64,000 nucleotides of DNA from Mucilaginibacter sp. (GCF_028288225.1 NZ_JAQBOC010000061.1:35324-99323), one strand, 5' to 3'. Counted from the stretch's first letter, positions 42,420 through 53,189 are shown. The notes: generated by a model from the letters alone, not told the origin. Made by a program: numbers and translations.

Positions 42420-44813
42420 ATGATAAAAAACTATTTAAAAATTGCCTGGCGCAACCTTTTAAAGAACAAGGCGCATACATTTATTAATGTAACCGGTTTA
42501 TCGGTAGGCATGGCCGTAGCAATGCTTATAGGCCTGTGGATCTGGGATGAATTATCTTATAATAAATACTTTCAAAATCACGATAAGATAATGCAGGTAT
42601 GGCAGCATCAAACGTTTAACGGCAAGGTGGGCAGCCAGACTGCTATGCCAATACCCTTAGGCACCATGCTAAGTAAGGATTACCGCAGTGATTTTAAGTA
42701 TGTAGTATTATCAAGCTGGAACTATGATCACATACTGGCTTACGGCGATAAAAAAATAACGCAGCAGGGCAGTTTTATGCAGCCTGAAGCGCCGGATCTG
42801 CTTACCCTGAAAATGCTTAAAGGAACAAGGAAAGCCTTAAAAGATCCTGCATCCATTATGCTTTCGGCTAAAGTGGCAAAAGCCATTTTTGGTAACGCCG
42901 ACCCGATGGGTAAAACCATTAAGCTTGATAACCAGCAACTGGTTAAGGTTACCGGGGTTTATGAGGACCTGCCGCATAATACAAGTTTTAACGAACTATT
43001 AGTTATACTTCCCTGGGACCTGTACGTAAGCAGCCAGCAATGGGTAAAACAGGCTTCAACGCAATGGGGAGAAAATTCCTTCCAGATTTTTGCTCAGCTA
43101 AATGATAATGTGGACATAGGTAAGGTTGATGCCCGGATAAAAAAGCTTAAGGCAATTAATATTGCTGCGCAGGGCGATAATGTCGGTGCGTCTTTTAAGC
43201 CGGTAGTGTTTTTGCACCCCATGAACAAATGGCACTTATATTCGGAATTTAAGGATGGCATTAATACCGGCGGCGCTATACAATTTGTATGGATGTTTGG
43301 GATCATTGGCGTGTTTGTATTACTGCTGGCCTGCATTAACTTCATGAACCTAAGTACTGCACGGTCAGAAAAAAGGGCAAAGGAGGTAGGCATCCGTAAA
43401 ACGGTCGGATCGTTGCGGATCCAGCTTATCGGCCAGTTTTTTAGCGAGTCGTTAATGGTGGTTGCATTTGCTTTTTTATTTTCTATAGTAATTGTTTTAT
43501 TGATACTTCCATGGTTTAACCAGGTGGCAGATAAAACCATGGTCATTCTTTGGGATAGTCCTGGTTTTTGGATAATGGGCATCGGCTTTAGCCTCATTAC
43601 GGGTTTAATAGCAGGCAGCTACCCGGCATTTTACCTGTCGTCTTTTCAGCCGGTTAAGGTATTAAAGGGCACGTTTAAGGCGGGCAGGTTTGCCGCTATA
43701 CCCCGTAAGGTGCTGGTTGTATTACAGTTTACTGTTTCGGTTACCTTAATTATTGGTACCGTTATCGTTTTCAGGCAGGTGCAGCATACCAAAAACAGAC
43801 CTGTTGGCTATGAGCGTACAGGCCTTGTACAAATGGGAATGAAAAGCGACGGGATCCACAAAAGCTTTGCTGCTGTGCGCAACGATCTGCTGCAAAGCGG
43901 TGCTATTATTGAAATGGCCGAGTCAGGCAGCCCCTTAACTGATGTTTACTCAAACAATAGCGGGTTAAAATGGCGGGGCAAGGCACCTGACCTGCAGGAC
44001 GATTTTGCAACCATCCGGCTAACACCCGAATTTGGCAAGGTGGCCAAATGGAAAATTTTGGATGGCCGCGATTTTTCAAGGGAATATGTGAGCGATTCGT
44101 CAGCCATGATCCTGAATGAGTCGGCTGCAAAGTTTATGAACTTTAAACACCCGGTAGGTGAAATAATTGATTGGGGTAAAAAATTTACAGTGATAGGGGT
44201 TGTAAAGGATATGGTGATGTCATCACCTTATGAACCGGTAAAACCCAGCATATTTGTATTGGACAGTGGCATAGGGAACCTGGTTGATATTCGCTTAAAT
44301 CCCAAAGTGAGCACGCATGAGGCCCTGGCTAAAATAGAAGCCGTATTTAAAAAGTACGATCCCGGCAGCCCGTTTGATTACAGGTTTACAGATGAGGAAT
44401 ATGCCAAAAAATTTGCCAACGAGGAACGTGTGGGAAAGCTTGCCGGCTTTTTTACCATACTGGCTATCTTCATCAGTTGTATGGGCTTATTTGGAATGGC
44501 ATCGTTCATGGCCGAACAACGCACCAAAGAGATCGGTGTCAGGAAAGTGCTAGGCGCTTCTGTATTCAGTTTATGGCGTTTAATGTCATTTGATTTTATA
44601 ACCCTGGTGAGTATTTCACTACTGATAGCGATACCTACAGCCTATTACTTTATGCATGGCTGGCTGCAGGATTACAAATACCGCGCAGATCTGTCCTGGT
44701 GGATCTTTGTCTGTACCGCAGCCGGCGCCATCATTATTACAATACTTACCGTGAGTTACCAAAGCATTAAAGCTGCGCTGATGAACCCGGTAAATAGTCT
44801 TAAAACGGAGTAG
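42420..44813 (+). CDS. FtsX/MacB-type ABC permease, copy 1
   Basis: Protein of 797 residues with the Bacteroidota-type layout of a permease with two FtsX domains: an N-terminal anchor (WRNLLKNKAHTFINVTGLSV), a large extracytoplasmic region, three membrane segments near 280-390, a second periplasmic domain and three near the end. Motifs ARSEKRAKEVGIRKTVGS and EQRTKEIGVRKVLGAS mark the two FtsX halves. Relatives export antibiotics, peptides or lipids. The ATPase partner is not in the window. Confidence 0.85.
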   Translation: MIKNYLKIAWRNLLKNKAHTFINVTGLSVGMAVAMLIGLWIWDELSYNKYFQNHDKIMQVWQHQTFNGKVGSQTAMPIPLGTMLSKDYRSDFKYVVLSSWNYDHILAYGDKKITQQGSFMQPEAPDLLTLKMLKGTRKALKDPASIMLSAKVAKAIFGNADPMGKTIKLDNQQLVKVTGVYEDLPHNTSFNELLVILPWDLYVSSQQWVKQASTQWGENSFQIFAQLNDNVDIGKVDARIKKLKAINIAAQGDNVGASFKPVVFLHPMNKWHLYSEFKDGINTGGAIQFVWMFGIIGVFVLLLACINFMNLSTARSEKRAKEVGIRKTVGSLRIQLIGQFFSESLMVVAFAFLFSIVIVLLILPWFNQVADKTMVILWDSPGFWIMGIGFSLITGLIAGSYPAFYLSSFQPVKVLKGTFKAGRFAAIPRKVLVVLQFTVSVTLIIGTVIVFRQVQHTKNRPVGYERTGLVQMGMKSDGIHKSFAAVRNDLLQSGAIIEMAESGSPLTDVYSNNSGLKWRGKAPDLQDDFATIRLTPEFGKVAKWKILDGRDFSREYVSDSSAMILNESAAKFMNFKHPVGEIIDWGKKFTVIGVVKDMVMSSPYEPVKPSIFVLDSGIGNLVDIRLNPKVSTHEALAKIEAVFKKYDPGSPFDYRFTDEEYAKKFANEERVGKLAGFFTILAIFISCMGLFGMASFMAEQRTKEIGVRKVLGASVFSLWRLMSFDFITLVSISLLIAIPTAYYFMHGWLQDYKYRADLSWWIFVCTAAGAIIITILTVSYQSIKAALMNPVNSLKTE

Positions 44814-44850
44814 GCAGTTATGAGTAGGCAGTTGGCAGTTTCAAATGTAG

Positions 44851-44869
44851 GGGCGAATTGCATTCGCCC
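44851..44869. repeat. REP-like palindrome GGGCGAAT-TGC-ATTCGCCC
   Basis: Perfect stem of 8 bases around a 3-base loop, a sequence form found as an intergenic repeat in many bacteria. It may also terminate transcription between the first two permease genes. Confidence 0.6.
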
Positions 44870-44949
44870 TATGCTCCAAACAAGATTGCAACATGCTCAG
44901 GTTATGAACCATAAAGCACCAACGAACTAATGACTAATGATCAAATACC

Positions 44950-47316
44950 ATGATAAAAAACTATTTTAAAATTGCCTGGAGAAACATAGTAAGGCATAAA
45001 GCATATTCGTTTATCAATTTATCGGGCCTGGCCATCGGTATGGCTTCAAGTATACTGATATTGCTTTGGGTGCAGAATGAGTTAAGCTACGACCGCTTTT
45101 ACAAAAATGCAGATCAAACTTACCGCATAACATGCGATGCCAGTGGTTTTAAAGCAGCAATAAATACTGCAGGTATGCCCGGAGGCCTGAAAGCGAAAAT
45201 GCCCGAAATAAAAAATACTGTAAGGCTAAGCCATCTTTCCAGCAGTTTGTTCGAGGTAGATAACAGGAAGTTCGAGGAAAAGCGCGTGTTTTATGTCGAT
45301 TCTACTTTTTTCCAGGTGTTCTCATTTCAATTGGTTAAGGGCAACCCTGCAACAGCTTTAAATCGTATTGACGGCGTGGTGCTTACGCAGGAGATGGCCA
45401 AAAAGTATTTCGGGCAGGAAGACCCTATAGGCAAAGTGCTGCGCAAAGACAATGGCGGCAACGTAGTGGTTACCGGCGTTTTGGCTAATATCCCCGCCAA
45501 CTCTCATTTACAATTTGATTTTCTTTTGCCGATGTCGTCAATCGTTCAAAGCACTGATGACTTGAAGAACAACACTTGGAGCAACTTTAATTTTTATGGT
45601 TATGTGGTGCTTGATAAAAGCTTTGTTCCATCACCGGCCGCTTTTTTAAAGTTCAATCAAAAGATGAATGCGATTTATAAAGCGCATCAGCCTGACCAAA
45701 AAATAATTTTTCAATTACAGCCCTTAACCGCAATTCACCTTGCAGCGCCTTTGCAAGTGGATTTGGAAGGGCATGGAAACTCGCAATACGTTACCATTTT
45801 CTTTATCGTTGCTATTTTGGTACTCGTAGTTGCCTGTATAAATTTCATGAACCTGGCCACTGCGCGTTCAGCCCGCAGGGCAAGAGAAATAGGGCTGCGT
45901 AAAGTATCGGGCGCTATTCGCGGGCAACTCATTTTGCAATTTTTAAGCGAATCTGTATTGATATCGTTTTTCGCGTTGCTGCTGGCACTGGCAATGGTCT
46001 GGCTGTTTTTACCGGTGTTTAATAACCTGGCCGATAAGCAGCTCGCCATAAATTTTTTAGACGCAAAACTTTGGTTAAGCCTGCTTGGTATTGCGGCTCT
46101 TACCGGGCTTATTTCGGGCAGCTATCCTGCTTTGTTCCTTTCAGGCTTTAACCCGGTTAAGGTGCTTAATGGTAACATGAAGTCGATGGGGGGCAATCTT
46201 ACCTTCCGTAACGCACTGGTGGTAATACAATTTGCCGTTTCTATTTTGTTGCTTGTAGGCACCGTTACTATTTACAACCAGCTTAAATTTATCCAAAACC
46301 GCAACCCGGGTTTCGAAAAAGCTAACCTGCTGTATATGCCCATGAATGGCGATATGTGGAACAAACAGCAGGCATTGAAAACTGAGCTTAAGCGTAACCC
46401 GCTTACTGCTAATTTTGCAATTGTTAACGATTTGCCCATCAATTTGATAGCCGGTACGCTTGATGTAAAATGGGAGGGCAAAGACCCAAAATCGCAAATA
46501 GTTATCCCGTCGATGGATGTTAACGAGGATTTTATTTCGGTATTTAAAATGAAAATACTGAAAGGCCGTGGTTTTTCAAGTGCATTTAAAACTGATTCGA
46601 ACAATTATGTTGTAAATGAAAAAATGCTGGCTGTAATGGGGCTTAAACCTGACGACGCAATAGGAAAACCCCTATCGTTTAATGAAAACAAAGGCTACAT
46701 TATAGGTGTAGTTAAGGATTTTAATTTTAAACCTATCCAGCAGGCTATCGAGCCGCTGGCATTAAGGTTTAATAAGTATGGCGGTTACATAATTTTACGA
46801 ACCCAACCCAAAACCACCGGGGCAACTATAAAGGCCCTTGAACAAGTAAGCCGCCAGCTTAACCCGTCTTATCCGTTTAAATATGATTTCCTGGACCAGG
46901 ATTTAGCCAGGATGTACAAAGGCGAGCAGAAAATGGGCAGCATATTTAACCTGTTTGCAGGCCTGGCCATCTTTATTTCGTGCCTTGGCTTGTATGGCCT
47001 GTCGGCATTTATGGCTGAACAGCGCACCCGCGAAATAGGCGTGCGCAAGGTTTTAGGGGCTTCGCTGATGAATATTGTTTATTTATTGTCGACCGGATTT
47101 ACCAGGTTGATATTGATAGCCATAGTTATAGCAATACCGCTTTCGTGGTTTGCGGTTAACCATTGGCTGGAAGGCTTTGCCTATCATATCAATGTCGGGT
47201 GGACGGTCTTTGTCCTGTCCTCCATAGCTGCATTAATCATTTCGTGGGTAACGGTTAGTTATGAATCTATAAAAGTAGCCATCGTTAACCCGATAAAGAG
47301 TCTTAGAAGTGAGTAA
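44950..47316 (+). CDS. FtsX/MacB-type ABC permease, copy 2
   Basis: Protein of 788 residues, the same family as its neighbours but clearly more distant (ARSARRAREIGLRKVSGA, EQRTREIGVRKVLGAS). Two FtsX halves and periplasmic domains are kept. Its leader ends ACTAATGATCAAATACC before ATG, close to those of copies 1 and 3. The array of three paralogs suggests a locus that expands by duplication. Confidence 0.85.
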   Translation: MIKNYFKIAWRNIVRHKAYSFINLSGLAIGMASSILILLWVQNELSYDRFYKNADQTYRITCDASGFKAAINTAGMPGGLKAKMPEIKNTVRLSHLSSSLFEVDNRKFEEKRVFYVDSTFFQVFSFQLVKGNPATALNRIDGVVLTQEMAKKYFGQEDPIGKVLRKDNGGNVVVTGVLANIPANSHLQFDFLLPMSSIVQSTDDLKNNTWSNFNFYGYVVLDKSFVPSPAAFLKFNQKMNAIYKAHQPDQKIIFQLQPLTAIHLAAPLQVDLEGHGNSQYVTIFFIVAILVLVVACINFMNLATARSARRAREIGLRKVSGAIRGQLILQFLSESVLISFFALLLALAMVWLFLPVFNNLADKQLAINFLDAKLWLSLLGIAALTGLISGSYPALFLSGFNPVKVLNGNMKSMGGNLTFRNALVVIQFAVSILLLVGTVTIYNQLKFIQNRNPGFEKANLLYMPMNGDMWNKQQALKTELKRNPLTANFAIVNDLPINLIAGTLDVKWEGKDPKSQIVIPSMDVNEDFISVFKMKILKGRGFSSAFKTDSNNYVVNEKMLAVMGLKPDDAIGKPLSFNENKGYIIGVVKDFNFKPIQQAIEPLALRFNKYGGYIILRTQPKTTGATIKALEQVSRQLNPSYPFKYDFLDQDLARMYKGEQKMGSIFNLFAGLAIFISCLGLYGLSAFMAEQRTREIGVRKVLGASLMNIVYLLSTGFTRLILIAIVIAIPLSWFAVNHWLEGFAYHINVGWTVFVLSSIAALIISWVTVSYESIKVAIVNPIKSLRSE

Positions 47317-47317
47317 G

Positions 47318-47424
47318 ATTAGTCATTGGTCATTAGGTCATTGCCTGTGGAGCCACTAAAAAGATGATTAATAGCCGTAGACCTGCAAACCAATGACTAA
47401 TGACACAATGACAAATGACTAAAT
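47318..47424. repeat. Inverted repeat of GTCATTA-type words before permease copy 3
   Basis: Left arm 47318-47343 (TTAGTCATTGGTCATTAGG), right arm 47391-47424 (CAATGACTAATGACACAATG). The right arm ends 3 bases before the ATG of the next gene, so the stem includes its ribosome-binding region. Confidence 0.6.
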
Positions 47425-47427
47425 AAA

Positions 47428-49812
47428 ATGATAAAGAACTATTTAAAAATTGCCTGGCGTAACATTGTAAAGAACAAGGCTTCCTCATCAATTAACATTG
47501 GAGGGCTTTCAGTTGGTATGGCAGTAGCTATGCTGATAGGGTTTTGGATATGGGACGAACTCTCATTTGATAAATATCACCAGAATTATAGCCGTATTGC
47601 CAGCGTTATGGAGAACCGTACCGTTAATGGCGAAATTTATACAGGAAACGCTATTCCGTTGCCGCTCGGTGCTGAAATGCAGAAAACCTACGGCAGTGAC
47701 TTTAAACATATTGTTATGGCATCCTGGAATGATACCCATACGTTAAGCTTAGGGGATAAAAATGTGGCCTTCGCCGGAAGCTTTATCGGCGAAGAGGCGC
47801 CGGAAATGCTATCGTTAAATATGCTTAAAGGCAACCGGACTGGTTTAAACACGCCCTCGTCAGTATTGCTATCGCAAACGGTAGCAAAGGCTTTATTTGG
47901 CGATGCTGACCCGATGGGTAAAACCATAAAGCTTGATAATAAAGCTTTTTTTAATGTTTCGGGCGTTTATGCCGACCTGCCCCGTAACACCAGCTTTCAC
48001 GATGTTACGTTTATGCTGCCCTGGCAATTTTATGTTAACAATAAAGATTGGATAGACCGTGACCCCGCTAATTGGAATGACAACTCCTTAATGCTGTATG
48101 TGCAGATAGCAGATAATGCCGACATGATTAAGCTATCTGAAAAGATGAAAAACGTAGTACTTAAACATGCCGACCCAGGGCTTGTCAAAACCAAACCTGC
48201 AGTTTTTCTGCAGCCCATGAGCAAATGGCACTTGTATTCCGAATTTAAAAATGGCGTAAATGCGGGCGGGGCAATCACCAATGTTTGGTTATTTGGTACA
48301 ATTGGGCTGTTTGTGCTGCTGCTGGCCTGCATCAACTTTATGAATTTAAGCACTGCCCGCAGCGAAAAGCGGTCGAAAGAAGTGGGTATCCGTAAAGCCA
48401 TCGGCTCATTAAGGGGCCAGCTTATCAGCCAGTTCTTCTGTGAGTCGCTTCTGATTGCTGTGTTGGCGTTTGCCTTTTCGCTTGTAATAGCAGCGCTGGC
48501 AATGCCTTACTTTAATAATATCGCCGGTAAACAAATGTCCATTTTGTGGAGCAGTCCGTTGTTCTGGATGATGGGTGCAGGGTTTACCCTGTTTACAGGA
48601 ATAATTGCCGGCAGCTACCCTGCGTTTTATCTTTCTTCGTTCCAGCCGGTTAAAGTGTTAAAGGGTACTTTTAAAGCCGGCAGGTTTGCGGCGCTTCCGC
48701 GCAAAGTGCTGGTAGTTATCCAGTTTGCGGTATCAGTTGTGTTAATTATCGGCACCATCGTTGTATTTAAACAAATACAATTTGCCAAAAATCGCCCGGT
48801 AGGCTATACCCGCGATGGCCTTGTTGATATACCGCTTACCAATGATGACCTGCATAAAAACTTTAATGCTTTCCGCACAGATTTGCTTGCATCGGGTATG
48901 GTTTCCGAAGTAACAGGTTCCACAAGTTCGACCACGGGAATAAATAATAACAGGGGAGACGTTAGCTGGACAGGTAAAGACCCGGCAATGACGACTAGTT
49001 TTGCTAACATTGCCATAACCAGTGAGTATGGCAAAACAGTAGGCTGGCAATTCACCCTCGGCCGTGATTTTGAGAGGGCGAACATTAGCGATTCTATAGC
49101 GGTGATATTAAACGAAGCCGCTGTTAAATATATGGGGCTTAAAAACCCCGTTGGCAAATTAGTACAAGCTGGCAAAAGAAGCTTAAGCATTATCGGCGTT
49201 GTAAAAGATATGGTAATGGCATCGCCTTATGAACCGGCTAAACAAACGCTTTTTTATTTGGAACGTGGCGGGTTTGATGATGTAATTGTGCGGGTAAATC
49301 CCAAAGTGAGTACCCATAATGCACTTGAGAAAATTGCGGAAGTAAGCAAAACCTACTCCCCGTCAGTGCCGTTTGCTTATCGTTTTGCAGACGATGAATA
49401 TGCCAAGAAATTTGCAGATGAGGAACGGGTAGGCAAGCTGGCGAGTACATTCGCTGTGCTGGCTATCTTCATCAGCTGCCTGGGCTTGTTTGGAATGGCA
49501 TCGTTCATGGCCGAACAACGCACCAAAGAGATCGGTGTCCGGAAAGTGCTGGGTGCCTCCATATTCAGTTTATGGCGCTTAATGTCCTTTGATTTTATCA
49601 TCCTTGTGGGTATTTCATTGCTTATAGCCATACCTACAGCCTATTACTTTATGCACGGCTGGTTGCAGGATTACAAATACAGGGCCGAGCTATCCTGGTG
49701 GATCTTTACCGGCACAGCTGTAGGGGCTATTATCATCACCATACTTACCGTGAGTTACCAAAGTATTAAAGCAGCGCTGATGAACCCGGTGAATAGTCTT
49801 AAAACAGAGTAA
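47428..49812 (+). CDS. FtsX/MacB-type ABC permease, copy 3
   Basis: Protein of 794 residues closely related to copy 1. The last 110 codons are nearly the same at DNA level (GCATCGTTCATGGCCGAACA is exact), while the periplasmic regions differ. This fits recent duplication or gene conversion. The motif set is ARSEKRSKEVGIRKAIGS and EQRTKEIGVRKVLGAS. Confidence 0.85.
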   Translation: MIKNYLKIAWRNIVKNKASSSINIGGLSVGMAVAMLIGFWIWDELSFDKYHQNYSRIASVMENRTVNGEIYTGNAIPLPLGAEMQKTYGSDFKHIVMASWNDTHTLSLGDKNVAFAGSFIGEEAPEMLSLNMLKGNRTGLNTPSSVLLSQTVAKALFGDADPMGKTIKLDNKAFFNVSGVYADLPRNTSFHDVTFMLPWQFYVNNKDWIDRDPANWNDNSLMLYVQIADNADMIKLSEKMKNVVLKHADPGLVKTKPAVFLQPMSKWHLYSEFKNGVNAGGAITNVWLFGTIGLFVLLLACINFMNLSTARSEKRSKEVGIRKAIGSLRGQLISQFFCESLLIAVLAFAFSLVIAALAMPYFNNIAGKQMSILWSSPLFWMMGAGFTLFTGIIAGSYPAFYLSSFQPVKVLKGTFKAGRFAALPRKVLVVIQFAVSVVLIIGTIVVFKQIQFAKNRPVGYTRDGLVDIPLTNDDLHKNFNAFRTDLLASGMVSEVTGSTSSTTGINNNRGDVSWTGKDPAMTTSFANIAITSEYGKTVGWQFTLGRDFERANISDSIAVILNEAAVKYMGLKNPVGKLVQAGKRSLSIIGVVKDMVMASPYEPAKQTLFYLERGGFDDVIVRVNPKVSTHNALEKIAEVSKTYSPSVPFAYRFADDEYAKKFADEERVGKLASTFAVLAIFISCLGLFGMASFMAEQRTKEIGVRKVLGASIFSLWRLMSFDFIILVGISLLIAIPTAYYFMHGWLQDYKYRAELSWWIFTGTAVGAIIITILTVSYQSIKAALMNPVNSLKTE

Positions 49813-50025
49813 TTAGAGACCAGAGATTAGCTAAAAATGCTTCAAACTATCAACCACGAACTATAAAATACTAATGAACAATTGAATTAATAAACTAAAT
49901 CCAGCTGCGGCTCGGTGATAAATAATTTCTGCAAAATGCTACATTTAACATAAAGAAAATATGCTGATGCTGTAACTAGTTTATAGAATTTATCGTCATA
50001 CTGCTAAACCATAAAAATCTTCACA

Positions 50026-51540
50026 ATGAATAAGATCTACTCTTTTTTAATACTGCAGGTAATTATTATTTGCGGCTTAATTAACTATGCCGGCGCTCAG
50101 GATCTGCCCGGGAAACGGGATTCTATTAATTCAGCAATACTAAAAGAGAAAAGAGTTATCCAGGTAGTGTTACCGGAAAAATATAAACCCGGAAGCGCGG
50201 ATAAATACGATGTGGTGTATGTGCTTGATGGCGACTGGAACACAAAACTGATGACGCAGGTTCAGCAGTTTATTGAGGGCGAGGGGGGCATGCCATCAAC
50301 AATTGTTGTTGGCGTTTTAAATACCGACCGCAACCGTGACTTTTTACCTACCCATGTTGATGACACAAAAACATCAGGCGGGGCCGATAAATTTTTAAGC
50401 TTTTTGAAGGATGAACTGATCCCTTATGTAAATAAAACTTATCCGGCTGATGGGGATAATATTTTGTTCGGGCATTCATTTGGCGGCGTTTTTGTTGCTT
50501 ATGCGTTGTTGAATGAGCCACAACTTTTTAAATCGTACATCGCCGCCGATCCAAGTTTTTGGTGGGATAAGCGTATTATGCATAAACAGATTAAAGACAA
50601 GGTGGCATCGCTGGCCAACTTAAATAAAAGCTTTTTTATAACCGGACGCGAAGGAGAGGGGATGACCGGAATGGGGATCCCGCCGGTAGATAGTATGCTT
50701 AAAAAGGATGCACCTGCTGGTTTAAGCTGGAAGGTTTCAGGTTATCCCGATGAAACGCATGGTTCGGTAAGGCTTAAAAGTATGTACGATGGGTTAAAGT
50801 TTAGCTACAGTGGTTATAATCCAAATTCAATTCAGTTTCACCCAACCAATGGTATTATTTTGAAAGATAAGCCAATCAAGGTCTGGTATTTTGCCGATAC
50901 GTCCAAAGTACATTACACTACCGATGGCACTGAGCCTGAATTAACTTCGGCAATAATGAAGCGCGAGATCATTTTAACGGCTCCCGGTAAAGTAATCTTA
51001 AAGCAATTTACCAGTTGGGCCAAATATGATAGAGCGGCAAGCGGGGATTTTAAAGCAGGAGAGTTTTTACCAGCGGTAGCGAAAATAAAAAATAGTAAGC
51101 CGGGTGGCTTTCATTATGCTTACTATGAAGGAACCTGGGATAAGCTGCCCGATTTTAAAACCTTAAAACCAATTAAGCAGGGTATTACCGACAGCAGTTT
51201 TAATATTACTAAATTACCCCGGCAAAATAATTTTGCCCTGCTTATTGATGGCTACATAGAGGTAAAAGAGGAAGGCTATTATATTTTGGGATTAGACTCT
51301 GACGATGGCTCAAAATTATACTTAAATGACCAGCTTTTGATAGATTATAACGGATTACATGGTACCCGTGGCGGTAAATCATTCATATTGCCATTGAAAA
51401 AAGGGTTTTATCCAATCAGGGTTGAATACTTTCAGAAGGATGGCGACCGCAAGCTGGAGCTTGAATACGTAACTCCTGGTAATATTGAAAAAAAGCATTC
51501 GGTTGCAATTCCGTTAGAGCTGCAGTATAGTAAGAATTAG
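50026..51540 (+). CDS. Secreted esterase (alpha/beta hydrolase) with PA14 domain
   Basis: Protein of 504 residues with signal peptide. The N-terminal part is a Fes/EstD-like esterase with nucleophile motif GHSFGG (about 149-154), YVLDGDWN and GYPDETHGS (catalytic His region). Then comes a chitobiase-like strand pair (VHYTTDGTEPEL) and a C-terminal PA14 domain (GLDSDDGSKLYLNDQLLIDY), a sugar-binding fold. It likely removes acyl groups from a carbohydrate or siderophore. A terminator follows at 51616. Confidence 0.8.
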   Translation: MNKIYSFLILQVIIICGLINYAGAQDLPGKRDSINSAILKEKRVIQVVLPEKYKPGSADKYDVVYVLDGDWNTKLMTQVQQFIEGEGGMPSTIVVGVLNTDRNRDFLPTHVDDTKTSGGADKFLSFLKDELIPYVNKTYPADGDNILFGHSFGGVFVAYALLNEPQLFKSYIAADPSFWWDKRIMHKQIKDKVASLANLNKSFFITGREGEGMTGMGIPPVDSMLKKDAPAGLSWKVSGYPDETHGSVRLKSMYDGLKFSYSGYNPNSIQFHPTNGIILKDKPIKVWYFADTSKVHYTTDGTEPELTSAIMKREIILTAPGKVILKQFTSWAKYDRAASGDFKAGEFLPAVAKIKNSKPGGFHYAYYEGTWDKLPDFKTLKPIKQGITDSSFNITKLPRQNNFALLIDGYIEVKEEGYYILGLDSDDGSKLYLNDQLLIDYNGLHGTRGGKSFILPLKKGFYPIRVEYFQKDGDRKLELEYVTPGNIEKKHSVAIPLELQYSKN

Positions 51541-51615
51541 AATGTTAACCCCTCGGCTGTAACTTCACAGCAGGCTGCCAGATAATAGTTGACGGTATGG
51601 CTACAAGGTAAACAA

Positions 51616-51646
51616 AAAACCCGGTTTGCAGCGCAAGCCGGGTTTT
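51616..51646. terminator. Bidirectional terminator
   Basis: AAAACCCGG (51616-51624) pairs with CCGGGTTTT (51638-51646). It sits between the convergent esterase and bacilliredoxin genes and serves both. Confidence 0.85.
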
Positions 51647-51668
51647 ATTTATTAGGTATAAAAACTCT

Positions 51669-52079
51669 TTAGCAATATTGTTCAAACGCACCAATAAGGT
51701 TATCAGCAATCATTTGTGCCGGACGGCCTTCAATTTGATGGCGCTCGATAATATGAACCAATTTGCCATCTTTAAATAAAGCTATAGCTGGTGATGATGG
51801 AGGATAAGGCAGCATATAGGCACGTGCCTTATTAACAGCATCGGCTTCCATACCTGCAAAAACTGTTACCAGTTTATCAGGATGTTTTTCACTTTGTGCC
51901 GCCATACGTGCAGCAGGGCGTGCATTGGCTGCAGCGCAACCGCACACTGAATTTACCATCACAAGCACTGTGCCTTCGCTTTCAATAGCTTTGGTAACTG
52001 CATCTGCATCTTTCAACTCTTCAAAGCCAACCCTTGTAAGTTCTTCCCGCATTGGGGCTACTAAATATTCTGGATACAT
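51669..52079 (-). CDS. Bacilliredoxin (BrxA/BrxB family)
   Basis: Protein of 136 residues with the active site CGC at 46-48 (NSVCGCAAANARP) and the final Cys136. The family removes bacillithiol or similar thiols from oxidised proteins. Length matches BrxA/BrxB. Sequence PYPPSSPAIALFKDGKLVH is typical. A redox role is well supported; the low-weight thiol is not known from this window. Confidence 0.92.
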   Translation of the reverse strand: MYPEYLVAPMREELTRVGFEELKDADAVTKAIESEGTVLVMVNSVCGCAAANARPAARMAAQSEKHPDKLVTVFAGMEADAVNKARAYMLPYPPSSPAIALFKDGKLVHIIERHQIEGRPAQMIADNLIGAFEQYC

Positions 52080-52306
52080 CTTTCTCTTTTCTAAATTTCA
52101 ATACAAAAATAACAAATGATTACCAGTTAAATTTTAAAAATAAGAATAATAACAATTTGCTGACGTTTGATAAGGGTCCAAATGTTGGGAAAGTATGAAG
52201 GACAGGAAGAAGAAAGGTTAATTTAATGAGTTATTTCATAACAAAAACATCATTTTGTTTTTTTAACCCTATTAGTTATCTTGCAATCCCTAATTAAATA
52301 ATCACG

Positions 52307-53173
52307 ATGAAATTGAAGCCGTCTGACGTAAGCACAGTTATTATAGTAAACAAAAATAAAGAAGGTTCTCAAACTTTACAGATCAAAACAAAACATATTA
52401 GCCGGATTAAGCATTACCTGCTTAGTGTTTTAGCTGTTATTACCACTCTTACACTATCTGTAATTTATTTGAGCCATAAAAATCAGGAGCGCGAAGAAGA
52501 AAATCAATATCTTGTAGCACAGTTAACAAAGCTTAAAGGCGAAGTACCTCCCGCTAATATAGAAGAAAAAAAGGCTGCCACGGCCCAAAACTATATACAA
52601 TCTATTGAGGTAAAACTTCAAACCATTAATAATTATCTTAAAAAACGTGGCTTAAAAGGCTTTGCAACAAAAGCAGTTGGTGGCAATGGTAATGCCGAGG
52701 CCACTAAACTTAGCGACGAAGAAACCTATTCATTATACGATGAATATTTAAACCGACTGGTGCATACCGTAGCATTTACGCCGATGGGCTATCCCCGTGT
52801 TAGCTCATTAACCTCTTATTTTGGTTATCGCAGTGATCCCTTTAATTCAGCAAGCGCGGAATTTCATCCGGGTATTGATTTTAAAGGCAACCGGGGCGAT
52901 GAAGCTAAATGCACCGCCACAGGCAAGGTTGTTTTTGCCGGGCGCTATGGCGGTTACGGCAATTGCGTGCGGATAGAACATGCCAATAATTTTGAAACCT
53001 TATACGGGCATTTGTCGCGTATTACGGTAAAAGTTGGTCAGGAAGTTGCCGTTGGCCAAAAAATTGGCGAGGTAGGCTCAACCGGGCATTCAACAGGTAA
53101 TCATTTGCATTATGAGGTGCGCAAAAATGGCAAGGCAATAAACCCTATTAAATTTCTTACACTTAATAATTAA
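52307..53173 (+). CDS. M23 family peptidase with membrane anchor
   Basis: Protein of 288 residues: one membrane segment (about 40-60), a coiled-coil region (70-115), and a C-terminal LytM domain with zinc ligands in FHPGIDFKG (His, Asp) and HLHYE (about 266). It cuts cross-links in peptidoglycan. It is 16 bases before a bactofilin gene; similar pairs shape cells in other bacteria. Confidence 0.9.
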   Translation: MKLKPSDVSTVIIVNKNKEGSQTLQIKTKHISRIKHYLLSVLAVITTLTLSVIYLSHKNQEREEENQYLVAQLTKLKGEVPPANIEEKKAATAQNYIQSIEVKLQTINNYLKKRGLKGFATKAVGGNGNAEATKLSDEETYSLYDEYLNRLVHTVAFTPMGYPRVSSLTSYFGYRSDPFNSASAEFHPGIDFKGNRGDEAKCTATGKVVFAGRYGGYGNCVRIEHANNFETLYGHLSRITVKVGQEVAVGQKIGEVGSTGHSTGNHLHYEVRKNGKAINPIKFLTLNN

Positions 53174-53189
53174 TAACCGGAACAAAACA

